From Symsagittifera roscoffensis (taxonomy: Eukaryota > Xenacoelomorpha > Acoela > Convolutidae), in contig NC_087067.1 of NCBI RefSeq assembly GCF_963678635.1, forward strand, positions 35,231,966 to 35,295,965: a DNA stretch of 64,000 nucleotides. Direction: 5' to 3'. The translations under genes and the position numbers were made by a program. Below the pieces are notes generated by a model that saw only the letters and a program-made list of their open reading frames with translations, searched no databases and was not told the DNA's origin. This document shows, piece by piece, positions 1-10,465 of the stretch (within the stretch, counting starts at the first letter, position 1; each line of letters begins with the position of its first letter).

Positions 1-700
1 GATTGGTCTCACATTCTGTTATGATTGGTCAGTCTTAATTGGTGGTGTGAATACTATTGAATTGTTTGTTAAATATTTTATGCTGAGGTCGGTGATAATA
101 TAGTCAATTAGTGGTTTTGAGTGAGTAGGTGTTAATTTGTTAGTGACGTCCAGATTATATGGTATTAAGATTGTATTTAAAGACTGTTTGTCGTGTTCGT
201 TGAGATAGTTGAGATTGTAATCTCTTAGTAAAATTAGGTTTGAATTAAATGATTGTGCAGGGTCAATTGATTTAGCTAGTGCATGTTCTGTGCATAGTCA
301 ATTGTTTTGACTTCTAAGAAGTCTGTTTTGTTGTTTGTATTAGGATTGTAGGCTAGGTTTAATAGAGTGGTTCTATCATTTTTATTGAGTCCGGCTTTGA
401 ATTTAATCCAGATGCTATCATACTTTTTGTGCATGTTGTTTAAGTCATGTCTTACCTTCGGGTATAACTTTTTAGGAACCAGTAACATGACCCCTCCACT
501 CTTCAGTTTCGTACTTGATTCATAAGTTCTATCACATCTGAACAACTTATATTTGTCATTGTCTATGGCCCAAAGATTATCGTCCTTCAGCATTGAACCA
601 TGTCTCGGAAAATCCGAAAACTGCATTATCACTAAAAGTTTTCATAAATTGTTTGAGATCTGAACGCTTCCTAGCTAAACTCCTACAATTAAGGTGTAGT
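1..700 (-). pseudogene. Decayed LINE ORF2 endonuclease, truncated by window edge
   Basis: Reading the minus strand from about 700 down to 1 gives an APE-type non-LTR retrotransposon endonuclease. It begins with an N-C-R-S-L motif near 690, then the S-E-T-W motif with the catalytic Glu near 620. Next comes a K-S-G-G-V-M-L-L-V block near 500, a L-A-Y-N-P block near 345, an L-L-R-D-Y-N block near 215 (canonical G-D-F-N, so the Gly is changed), and P-L-I-D-Y-I-I-T-D near 85. A frameshift near 590 joins the first two parts and a stop lies near the left edge, so it is a pseudogene. The reverse transcriptase part would lie outside the window. It lies downstream, on the same strand, of the SGNH-like ORF at 1066-1836 and probably belongs to the same element. 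Confidence 0.8.
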
Positions 701-1065
701 ACTTTTTTTGTTGTTGTATTTTTCCAGTTTTTTCTTTATTTGTAGGGTCCATGAAGGATCCTGGTTTTGAGTGGATATCCCCTGATGTTAGGAGAGTTTT
801 ATGAAGGGACCTTTCTTATTTTTTGTTAGTCTTGCTTGTGTTTTTATATAATAATCGTGATAGTAATAGCTTATTTATTTTATTAAGTATAGTGCAATAG
901 TCTTTGTTCGAGTTTTTTGTGGCAACCCATGGAAAAAGATTCTTTCCTTTTTTATTCAGTGACTTGAAAGCTACAAATTTATCGCTTTCGCAGAAGCTGA
1001 TGACAGATATGCTAGTTAAGACAAAAAAATTTAGCATATCGTTTTGTAGAACAATGAGTTATTGT

Positions 1066-1836
1066 TTAAATTATTTTGACCAGTTTGTCGGTCATATGGG
1101 TGCATGCGATCGTTATATTAGGGTCGATTGGCAGACCTATAAACATTATTATGTTGATAATTGGAAGCATTTTTTGGTTGGAAATTGCTTTTCCAGTATA
1201 TTGAGTGGCTGGTTTTACCCTCAGGAGTTTACTTGAGCGTTTGAACACGTATGAGCCGAGGCAATTGCGTAAAAATGGTATACCCAATTCATCGTTCATG
1301 TGTAGTGTCAAAATAGAAACTCTGATAGCTCTCCAAGCTTTTTCTGCTTGAATTTAGATTTAGCACCTCAAATCCCGTCGTCGAACCATACTTTTCATTC
1401 AGAAAACGATTGTAATGATCATTTTTGTCGTTGGCATCATCATTGTTAAGTATTGGCGGTAGTTCGCAAATAACAATCGAATCTGGTGAAAATTTTGCAG
1501 TTAATAAAGCGATAGGTTCTTTATATTTAAGGCTAAATTCATCAACCGTTGGTAATTTTTCTTTAAGATCGAGTTTGTCCCATCTTGCTTTATCACACAC
1601 TTAAATTTTTCTTCAATATATTGGTCAAGGACTTTTATTTTCTCCTCAGTGGAGCTACCCCTGTATGCATGAACAACCGCATCATTGGGGAAAGTTTCAG
1701 TTTTTACCCTAGCAATTATACTTGAACCCGAAAATAAGGTTACACACTCCTCTGGTATAATAATAATATGTGAATTCAACATCTCAATGAGACAAAAAGT
1801 GGAAAAAAAAGAGTTTTTATTCAGTTCCACTTCCAA
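1066..1836 (-). pseudogene. Decayed LINE ORF1 with SGNH/esterase-like domain
   Basis: Three overlapping minus-strand frames (1501-1836, 1289-1600, 1066-1311) read together as one SGNH-hydrolase-like protein split by frameshifts. Visible blocks are S-G-S-S-I-I-A-R (the block I position, normally G-D-S), V-V-H-A-Y-R-G, D-G-T-N-S (block III, normally G-x-N-D), V-I-C-E-L-P-P-I-L-N-N-D and L-H-M-N-D-E-L-G near the end (the H-L-N-x-x-G block). ORF1 proteins with an esterase-like domain are known in CR1/L2-type LINEs. That family fit is inferred from motif order. The active-site Ser and Asp contexts look altered. About 400 bp of poorly readable sequence separates it from the endonuclease downstream. 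Confidence 0.6.
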
Positions 1837-1869
1837 GATCGGTACCGCTCATGGATCAAGTGTCAACCT

Positions 1870-4480
1870 CTAAACTTCCTTGACTTTTTGCTGGATTGTT
1901 CCGTGTTGTGAGAAACCGACACAAGTGTCAATGTGCATATCTGAGATAATCACACAACCGCAGTACTTGCAACTACATGTCTCATCGTCCACAGATTCGT
2001 AACAGCGCTTTTTATGACATAAAACATGATGAAAACCATTGCTGTAAAAATACCTCTTTCTCTCCTGTGCGCAGGACTACAGTTTTGTAAGCCCAAAAAG
2101 TCATTATTGAACAAAAAATGCAAAATTTTGTGTGTTCTGCTATAAATACTTATTCCGATCAATTTCTTGAAATAAAACCCAGCCACTTTGGTAAAGTGTT
2201 CGTCTCTTTCCTTCTGTGATAACACATCGCTGAAAACATCGAGAGCGTAAGAAGCAGATGAAAATATGACGCTCTCATAGAGTCTAACCGAGGACTTAAA
2301 ACAAATTTTTCTGAGTTGGACTTTGGATTGTATAGAGCAAGAGGCAGCATAGGCTTTTTTCTTGAGATGTTCCAGGTGCTTGGAACCTGTCAATTTAGTG
2401 GATAGCACTATGCCTAAGTATTCAAACGAATCCTTGAATTCGATTTCTGTGTTGTTGAAAAATAATTGGTCGGTCCTGGCCAGCTTTCCGCCATTTCTGT
2501 GTTTCACCACCTTAGTTTTGCCAACATTCACTTTGAGACTGTTTCTCTGGCAATATTTTTTGAGTGCAAACGTTGCGTTTTTAACACTGTCAAGTTCGGT
2601 CGACCCAATCGCTAAGTCATCGGCGTAAAAAATCGTGAAGCAGCCTTTGCTTTCAAGTTCTGCAGATAAATCTGCTAAAAATAATGCAAACAACAGCGGT
2701 GACAATTTATCGCCTTGTGGAACACCAATAGTCTGAGATATTTTGGTGGACAAATACCCATTCGAGCATACTTGGATATTATTTTGAACATAAAGATTGT
2801 ACAGAACTTTAGTGAAGTGTACAGGGAGGCCATTTCTCTGAAGCTTGGTGAATGGAAGTTGTCTGTCAAGCTTGTCAAAAGCCTTCTCGAAGTCAACATA
2901 GCAGACGTAATACCTTTTCTTAGAACGGACTCCTGTTCTAATTGACTCAATTAGCTTTTTCGCGGCAAGTATGGTGCTCCTACCCTTTCGAAACCCATAC
3001 TGCGTATCAGGAAGTAACTTTTGAAGTTCAACCCAGCTACTTAACCGATTGTATAGAATAGCAGAATATCATTTGTAAACACAAGAAAGCAAAGATATAC
3101 CTCTATATGAATTTTGATCCGTTTTTTCGCCTTTTCCATTGTAGAGTGGTTTTAAGTAAGCATCTCGCCATACAACAGGACATGTAGCATTAGTAAAACA
3201 AATATTGAATAATGTAACAAGGAATGAAAATACTAACCCAAAAGAAGATTTCAAGACTTCGTTAGTGATACCGTCGAGACCAGCAGCTTTTTTATTGGGT
3301 GAGTTGGCTGCTACACGTGTTATTTCTGCTAGTTTTATTTCACTGCTCATTTCGGGTATTCGCTCGCTCAATGAAGTTTGATAATCATGAAAACCAGTAA
3401 TTTCAGCATTCTCAGGTTAAAAGTTGTACGATAACGGAACATTCAGAAGTTTATCAAAGTGATCAAACCAGGTGTCAGAACTGACAGCGCAATGCGCGAT
3501 CGGTGGTTTTCTGGTCTTAAGTATGGTCCAAAACTGAGATTTGTCAGACTCTGCTACGCTGAGGGTAAGTTCCTCTTTCGTTTTCTCATGAGACTGTTTC
3601 TTAGATTGGCATAATTTTTTGAATTCTTTTTTGTAACATGCAAACACACGAAGATTTTCTGTATTTTCTTGTCTTCTGCAGAGATCCCATTGTTTTTTCA
3701 ATTTTGCGTGGAGCAAATAACAGCTTCTGTCGAACCAGACCTTCGAGATCCGTTTTTTGGCAGCTGGAACTGACTCTCTAAATGGCGAGATGAAGTTTCC
3801 GTACCATCGATCCAACGGCTCGACACACGGCGTGCTGAGGATTTTAAGTTTGTACTCTAGCTTTTCCAGATCGATTTTTCTGATATGAGCAGTCTTACTG
3901 TCAGCTCTTTCAACGTCGGTGTGAACTTTGAATCCAACGGTGCAGTGCTTTGTAGCAGAATTTTCTGTGATAGTCACATTGTCTGAAGTTAGTTGTAGGT
4001 TGTTTGTAAACACTAAATCAATGGCACTGCGGCCATTATGGCAGTAGTATGTTGGTGCCTGGGAGCTATTGAGACAAGAAAACCCTAATTCCCATCAGAT
4101 ATCCAATGAGTCAGTGCCTCTTTCGAACCGATCCAGGCGACAGTTAAAATGTCCTGCAATGATCGTAAGCTCTTCCTTGTCGATTCTGGATAGTCCTTCG
4201 GATATGTCAAAAATGATATCCTCTAGTTTTTTTGTACAAGGTTGAAAATACGATACCAAAAAGTTCATTTTGCAGTTTTTGACTTTCACAATAAGAACGT
4301 GTTGGGATCTAAAAATGATGCAGCTATTTGATTGAATGTTTTTACTGATCGCAATAGCGATACCGCCTGGCGGTCTTCCCACATCAAGACTAACTGCTGG
4401 CGAAGAATAACAGGTAAAACCAGTTATTTCTGTGTCCTTCACATCCATAGTCTCTGTTAACAGAAAAAGTCGTGGGATGT
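1870..4480 (-). pseudogene. LINE ORF2: endonuclease plus reverse transcriptase, decayed
   Basis: Minus-strand non-LTR retrotransposon ORF2. The endonuclease (4480-4015) has L-T-E-T, G-R-P-P-G-G-I-A-I-A-I, I-I-A-G-H-F-N-C-R (Asp of G-D-F-N replaced by His), R-S-A-I-D-L-V-F and K-H-C-T-V. A linker (4013-3417) leads to the reverse transcriptase. That has K-A-A-G-L-D-G-I (near 3280), Y-R-G-I-S-L-L-S (3095), Y-G-F-R-K-G-R-S-T (2985), motif A Y-V-D-F-E-K-A-F-D (2890), motif B G-V-P-Q-G-D-K-L-S-P (2720) and motif C F-Y-A-D-D (2625). From about 3065 to 2030 the frame is open; one in-frame TGA lies at about 3066. After a frameshift near 2030 the C terminus has a C-x2-C...H-x4-C knuckle and a stop near 1870. 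The endonuclease N terminus is missing or damaged. Confidence 0.88.
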
Positions 4481-4502
4481 GACAAAATCATTCGTTTGTA
4501 AT

Positions 4503-5070
4503 TCAAGTGAAGTTTTCAGCCCCTCCACGTTCCAAAGCAGTGCCGATAGTCAATTTTTCTTTGTAACTCGGTTGTGCTTGATAAAATAAACCCCATCGGG
4601 ATCTTCCAGTCGCACAGCTTTCAATTCTTCTCTGAGTTTTTTTGTTTTCAAGCTGTTGGCTTTTTGTTAAGTCTTTATTAATGTAAATATTTGTGTAATG
4701 TTCGAACTCCTTGAGTTTTTTTGCCAGTTTCAGTATGTTATGAGCTTGCAGCTCTGATGTCAAAGAGACAAGTATCAACTGTTCTCCATTTTCGTTCTCT
4801 TTACCAATTCATTTTGTACTAGTAACGTCAATATCTGTTCCTAAGTCTGCACTCAGCTGCAGCATGAATTCTTTGTCCTTCGGTTCGTCAGCCTTTTTGA
4901 CTCCCCAGACATTGACGTTTTTCGCTTTCCGTTTCGACTCCGCCTCTTCCTTACGAACCCCTTGTAATATTGTGCTGTATGAAGGTGCGTTGCTTTTAGG
5001 CGCTTCGACAGTGGTGGTAGACGCTTGGAAATGGTTCTGTAACTGTTCGATTGCTTTCTGACTGTCTAGT
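4503..5070 (-). pseudogene. LINE ORF1 fragment of the same element
   Basis: Two minus-strand frames, 5070-4809 and 4778-4503, lie just upstream of the ORF2 above and read as one hydrophilic, Lys/Glu-rich ORF1-type protein interrupted by a frameshift near 4790. It contains V-N-V-W-G-V-K-K and later Y-I-N-K-D-L-T-K-S-Q-Q, a pattern typical of LINE ORF1 nucleic-acid-binding regions. No zinc knuckle is visible. Minus-strand open frame continues to 5132, but from about 5083 upward it is the antisense of the plus-strand retroelement ORF, so I end the feature near 5070. The missing N terminus may have been displaced by that insertion. Confidence 0.6.
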
Positions 5071-7362
5071 TTTTCGGCGGCACAAAAGCAACACCCGGTC
5101 GCCGAGCCTTCGCATGCTGACGCCTTGCTCAAGGGACCCGTTAAACCTACTCCTGCATCGATATATTACAACATTACAGGCGCGCTTATCCGCAAATGCG
5201 CACTCAACAGCACTGGAGGCGCGGGACCAAGCGGCCTAAGTTCAACAGGCGCCAAACGTATTCTTTGCTCCGATAGTTTTGGTAAATTAACCGACGACGT
5301 CTGCCACGCTCTCGCTGATCTTACCAGAATTCTTGCCACAGAGCAACTACCCGCTTCAGTGATGCAGCCCATAGCAAACTGCCGCATGGTTGGCCTGGAC
5401 AAATCACCTTGCGTCCGCCCTATTGGAATCGGAGAAATTTTTAGAAGAATAATCACGTCCGCCCTTATCCAGTGCTTTCAAGACGAAGTTAGGGAGATTG
5501 TTGGCCCCCTCCAAACCTGCGCTGGTATTAGCGCCGGGATTGAATCTGCTTTCCGATCCATGCAGAAGACCTTCAACGCCGACGAGTGCCAAGCAGCCCT
5601 GTTCATTGACCCAGAAAACGCGTTCAATAGACTGAACCGCGGTACGGCTCTCCATAACATTGAAATTCTATGCCCCCAGCTCCACCCCTTCCTCAATAAC
5701 TTCTACAAACAGCCAGCTATCTTGTTCGTAGGAGGGAAGTCCATCCTGTCATCCGAAGGCACCACTCAAGGAGACGTGGCAGCAATGATCATGTACGCCA
5801 TCAGCATGATCCCCCTTGTCTATGATAAAAACGTCACCGACATTCACAAGAACTTTTACGCCGATGACGGAGCTGGTGCAGGGAAACTTATCCGTGTCAA
5901 AGAATGGTGGGAACTCATGAAAGTTCGAGGCCCGAATTACGGTTACTTCCCGGAGCCCTCCAAAACAGTACTCGTTGTCAAACCACAACACCTCGATGAA
6001 GCAGAAGCACTGTTCAAAAGTGACGGGTTGATTATTCGCACTTCGGGAAAGAAGTACTTAGGTGGTGTTATCGGCTCAACAGCTTTCTGCTCTGACTTCA
6101 TCTTACAAAAAACAGAGAAGTTCACAAGCATGGTGGAAAAGCTGACTGAAATAGCAGAGCAAGAACCACAAGCCGCATACGCTGGCCTTGTTTTCAGCCT
6201 GCAAAGCAAATGGTCGTACCTTCAGCGCATCATGGAAACTCCCGCGGAAGCATGGCATAACCTCTCAAGCTCTATCAACAACTTGCTCGAAACCATATTT
6301 GGTTGCAAACTGGATCCCACGTCGCTCGAACTTGCGCAGTTACCAGCCAGGTTGGGCGGCCTGAGCATTCGCGACCCAATTAGACAGAGTGCTCTAATGA
6401 ACCGGGCTTCAGAATACATTTGCGAACCACACGTGGACTTAATATGTACGCAATCTGAAAATCTTCCCTCTGGTTTTGAATCCGATCAGAAATCTAGAAG
6501 GGCTTATATTCGGAAACAAAACACCGAGACGCAAACAGAACTCCTGCAAACTATCCGGCCGAAGCTATCTGAGCGCCAAGACAGACTTCTAGAACATACG
6601 AGACGGAAAGGCACCTCAGCGTGGTTAACTACCCTCCCTATCAAAGAGTTAGGGTATGCTCTCAACAAAATGGAATTTCAAGACCTCCTCCGCCTCCGAT
6701 ACGGTATCAGTCTTGATAACCTTCCCGTTGCCTGCGTCTGTGGGAAACCTTACGACATCACCCACGCCCTTAATTGCACCACTGGTGGTTTTATTCATAA
6801 AAGACACAACGAGTTTCGTGACCTGCTGGCGAACATCATACGCGAAACTTGCTTTGACGTCTCCATTGAACCGAGTCTCCAACCAGTTGTCCAAACTAAC
6901 TCCAACCGTGCCAAAGATGGAGCAAGATTGGATATAGCAGCAAGGGGTTTCTGGCGGACCGGTCAACGCACTCTTTTCGACGTCCGAATTTTCAATCCCG
7001 GAGCTACCACCAATATCAACCGGAAAATTTCTGAAACCTTCAAACATCATGAACAAGAGAAAATCAAAAACTACCAGGAACGAATTTTGAACTCGGAGCA
7101 CGCAAGTTTCACCCCCATTATCTATTCAACCAGTGGTGACTGCAGCAACCTGACTTCAACATTTATTTCCCAGCTAGCTCTCCTGACCTCTGAGAAGCGC
7201 GGAACCCACTATTTTGAAACTATTTCGTGGCTACGAACCCGTGTAAACTTTTGCATTATGAGAGGTGCCCTTCTTTGCATTAGAGGATCCCGCAAAATGA
7301 GAAGCCAGACCTGCTACAACCAAGATATTTCCATCAATAATTCCCTATCACGACGCGACTAA
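5062..7362 (+). CDS. Intact non-LTR reverse transcriptase with CCHC knuckle and REL-type endonuclease
   Basis: A 766-codon open frame (stop at 5059, stop codon ending 7362) with no ATG at its start, so it is probably 5' truncated. Homology-like sequence already begins by about 5083. Order of parts: G-A-G-P-S-G-L near 5220; R-P-I-G-I-G-E near 5415; motif A F-I-D-P-E-N-A-F-N near 5605; motif B E-G-T-T-Q-G-D near 5760; motif C Y-A-D-D at 5856-5867; a C-x-C-x7-H-x3-C knuckle near 6732-6776; then a region with R-L-D-I-A near 6925 and F-D-V-R-I near 6977. The last two are spaced like the PD...D/E core of restriction-like endonucleases. RT, CCHC and REL in this order is the C-terminal plan of R2/R4/NeSL/HERO-type elements. 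The clade is not assigned. Base composition is GC-richer than the flanks, and the frame is unbroken, unlike its neighbours, suggesting recent arrival. It could instead be a domesticated copy. Confidence 0.85.
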   Translation: MSSFSAAQKQHPVAEPSHADALLKGPVKPTPASIYYNITGALIRKCALNSTGGAGPSGLSSTGAKRILCSDSFGKLTDDVCHALADLTRILATEQLPASVMQPIANCRMVGLDKSPCVRPIGIGEIFRRIITSALIQCFQDEVREIVGPLQTCAGISAGIESAFRSMQKTFNADECQAALFIDPENAFNRLNRGTALHNIEILCPQLHPFLNNFYKQPAILFVGGKSILSSEGTTQGDVAAMIMYAISMIPLVYDKNVTDIHKNFYADDGAGAGKLIRVKEWWELMKVRGPNYGYFPEPSKTVLVVKPQHLDEAEALFKSDGLIIRTSGKKYLGGVIGSTAFCSDFILQKTEKFTSMVEKLTEIAEQEPQAAYAGLVFSLQSKWSYLQRIMETPAEAWHNLSSSINNLLETIFGCKLDPTSLELAQLPARLGGLSIRDPIRQSALMNRASEYICEPHVDLICTQSENLPSGFESDQKSRRAYIRKQNTETQTELLQTIRPKLSERQDRLLEHTRRKGTSAWLTTLPIKELGYALNKMEFQDLLRLRYGISLDNLPVACVCGKPYDITHALNCTTGGFIHKRHNEFRDLLANIIRETCFDVSIEPSLQPVVQTNSNRAKDGARLDIAARGFWRTGQRTLFDVRIFNPGATTNINRKISETFKHHEQEKIKNYQERILNSEHASFTPIIYSTSGDCSNLTSTFISQLALLTSEKRGTHYFETISWLRTRVNFCIMRGALLCIRGSRKMRSQTCYNQDISINNSLSRRD

Positions 7363-7740
7363 CCTTTCCTCTATTCTCTTCGCCCCGTTGCTGTTTTTCA
7401 CTGAACTGTTGTTCTTAACTGTAATTTGGTGCTATTTTTTCAAAGCTGATGTATAATACTTGTATATTGTACATATTAGTAGTTTTTCTTTTTTAATTGT
7501 CACCCGGCGCTCATTTTATTAATGTATAATATTTGTTTATTGTACATGTTTTTTTTTAAATGTTCTTACTTTCATCTTAGTGAAATTTACTTTTTAGAAA
7601 AAAAAAAGTACAGTGGTAGTTTAAGGAAGTCCTTTGGCACTACCTTCGGTATCCAAACCTCAACCCACGCACCACAGTTGTCGCCCATCGAACATTTAAC
7701 CAGTGTGTTGCTCCTTCTTCTTCCTTAGCTTTTCTAACCA
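7363..7740 (+). mobile_element. 3' untranslated tail of the REL-type retroelement
   Basis: Downstream of the stop at 7362 lie two copies of an AT-rich motif (TGTATAATA followed by TATTGTACAT) at about 7449-7475 and 7521-7547, then an A-run at 7599-7608 and a mixed segment to about 7735. No polyadenylation signal or clean poly(A) is seen. The 3' boundary is set only by the change in composition and by the minus-strand ORF that begins at 7753. Confidence 0.4.
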
Positions 7741-7752
7741 TCGTATATAAAA

Positions 7753-8043
7753 CTATTTAATAAGTTTATCACAACAAGTATAGGAAAAGTCGAAAAGTTT
7801 CTCACAGTTTTTTTTTGTTACTTCTTTTGCTTTCGTCGATGTTGACTGTAGTTTGCCATCCTTGTCTGCTTCCGATGTTTTCTCAATAAACTCCATTATT
7901 TTACGATAATCTTCCTTTTGGTCGTACAAATCGGAGTAAATCTTGTATAATGCTGATTTTTGAAGTCCATTAAATTCTTCTTGGCTAAAAAAGAGGCAAA
8001 AACTTGAATGATGCTCATCAAAAAAAAAATTATAGAGTATCAA
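7753..8043 (-). pseudogene. Possible N-terminal part of a LINE ORF1
   Basis: A 97-codon minus-strand frame with a charged, helical centre (Q-K-E-D-Y-R-K-I-M-E-F-I-E-K-T) and Cys residues near its C terminus. It is not recognised with confidence. It has the same strand and the right side to be the missing N-terminal half of the ORF1 at 4503-5070, from which it would be separated by the retroelement insertion. That link is inference from position only. Confidence 0.3.
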
Positions 8044-9918
8044 GAGGAACCTAACATAGATACTGCACCAGTTTCAAAATGGAAGAATAGCAGCTAACAG
8101 TACCTTGAATTAAGTATTTGAGGTAGATGACACCCTCGACACGAAGGGCTTTCTGAAAATGTTTTGCTGTTAATTGAAGAATTCAGAAATGAAGTCGAGG
8201 TCCGTAGTCGATATGTCATTAGGCTTTCGCGTTCCACTGTAGCTTAGAGTCGAGGTTCTCACGAGTGCAAATGATAGTCATTTTCGCAACCAATCAATAG
8301 CATCAGATTGACTGCAGCTTCAATTCAAAGAGTCGAGGTGAGACATATGTGCTATCCTTAGAATCGTTAGAGGGGAAGCATATCCAAGACAACCAAATTA
8401 AGGAGTGTAAGAACCCTGTTCTATGTCGATAACGAGCGTGATGTGTACATTCTGATCTTTTCTTGCTTACGGTCGCCGGATTCACAGCAGTGTTGAAAAG
8501 AGTGAGTGAAGTGAGGACCCTTAAATCAAAAACTGCCTTCTAACCATAACTTTAAAATCTCATAGCAGAAACATTAAGACCGGTTCCATCGCTGGTGTTC
8601 CCTCTGATGTCATCTCCTAGGAATCAATAAGTTCGAAACGAAGAATTGAAAAGGAATACAGCGCGAGCTGATTGAAAGAGACGAAAAAAATCGCCTATAT
8701 GATCAGAATGAACTGAACTGAACTAGGAGAACCGGAGGTAGCGCTGACTCGGAGTTCATATCAACACACAAGTGCCGGATCAAACCTTATATTTTGTCCC
8801 GTAATTCATTATGACGTAAGTGACAAAGCCGTCAGTAGAACACTGAAATGCGTGACTCTAGGTTAAATCAGCTGAGCAGACGCATTTCGTGGGAAGGTTG
8901 TCGATACGATTAGCATATCTCATTCGTATAGCAATTCGAAAGCTTATACACTGAGAGGTAGGCCGTTCTATTTGTGAGCCATTGATTGGCTCCATTTTCT
9001 TTGGGAAAAATTGTCTTTGTGCGAAGAGGGGAGCTGTCTTTGTCTTTGTCGAAGAGGGGAGCTGACACTGAAGCTATAGTTTCAAAACCGAAACATTTTG
9101 ACTGAATTGTCAAAAACTATGAACCAAATGACAAGTTGGCGTAACATTTGAGTTCTAATCAAAAATTTAGAATTAAGAGACTTGGAAAAAGAACAAAACT
9201 CTCAGAAAATTTTTGGTGGGAGAATTTAAAATTGATTGAATAATAAATTGTTTCTAATGGATAAAATGTTTGGTTGTTTTTATGATTTTTGATCATCCTG
9301 AAGGTGCATTTAAAAAATACTAATAATTAATAGGTCGAAAGTATCATAGTAACCGAGGTCCCGTCACAAACCTAGAATTTACTAGATATGAAAGTGATAA
9401 TAATAAAAAGATTGCGATTAGAGTTGTGAGTTGATTTGATTAAAATTAAACTAGATACTGGTTACATTTCTTCATAAAAAACACGTAACTCGACTTGATA
9501 CAAAAATGATCTTGTATTACGAGTGGAAATTTCGTACAATGGCTCAAGTTTCTCAGTAAAAATGCTTAGGTTCCTACAAAGCTTTTCAAGCACAATTTTT
9601 CGCGCGGGGTCTTGCCGCGCCCTGAATCTCAAGCTAGTGGTTGAAAATGTATACCGACGGAAAATAAAGCTAGGTTCTAAAACGACTGGCTATCGCCGAA
9701 ACAAAGGTTCACATGCTTTTAACTGTCTCTACCATAGCCCGCTCTATGTGTGGTTCTTATCAAATCGGGTCGACAAAATCATTACAACTTAAAGGCTGTC
9801 GGCGAAACTGCTCAAATTAACTTTGTTACATGCCAAAGTAGATCAAATCCATCGGAGATGAATCGACCCTTTACCTCTACTCATAGCTTCTCATTAACTG
9901 AAAAGGAATCTGATGATA
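8044..9918. other. Intergenic stretch, no gene recognised
   Basis: Only short frames without recognisable motifs. The one structure seen is a small direct duplication at about 9018-9065, where CGAAGAGGGGAGCTG occurs twice, separated by a TCTTTG-rich spacer. Confidence 0.5.
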
Positions 9919-10465
9919 AATTAAATTCAATTCAAGCCCTTCCTGGAAGCTTAAACTTGGTAAAATCAATGTTCACAGTTATTCCTCAGTACCCCTCCGG
10001 ATTATTCAATCCGCGTGAAGAAGCGTCTTCTTCACAATTGGGAAGGGTGCCAAGCTTTCCCGTTAGCGTTCCTTGTTCACGGGATTCGCTCTGTTACGGT
10101 TGTTGGTGCCCAACCGTTACAACTCGGAGCGCCTTCTTGAGCTCCGATAATTCCGATTTGGGTGTTTTTCTCTCAATAATTGAAAAAATTTAATGTTACT
10201 TTAAATTCAATTCGAGCTATTCCTGGAAGCTAAAAGTTGCTAAAACAATTTTTCAAATTTTTTCTCTAGAAACCCTCCGGATTCTTCAATTCGCGTGAAG
10301 AAGCGTCTTCTTCACGATTGGGAAGGGTTCCAAGCTTTCCCGTTAGCGTTCCTGGTTCACGGGATTCGCTTTGTTATGGCTGTAGGTGCACAACCGTTGC
10401 AACTCTCAGCGTCTTCCTCTTGAGCTCCGATAATTTCGTTTTCGATTGTTTTTCTGTCATCTTCT
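9919..10465 (+). repeat. Tandem duplication, ~282-bp unit, two diverged copies
   Basis: The segments starting at 9919 and about 10200 align along their length. They share TTAAATTCAATTC at the start, then CCTGGAAGC, CCCTCCGGATT, a GC-rich core and GAGCTCCGATAAT near the end. Each copy holds a small perfect hairpin, GAAGAAG-CGT-CTTCTTC, at about 10017-10033 and 10298-10314. The GC-rich core makes short open frames in both copies that I do not recognise. It could be a piece of an LTR, of a retroelement 3' end, or of an unknown gene. Confidence 0.75.

Noticed and set aside
5166-7101. Several minus-strand open frames up to 150 codons
   Set aside because: They are antisense shadows of the GC-rich reverse transcriptase ORF.
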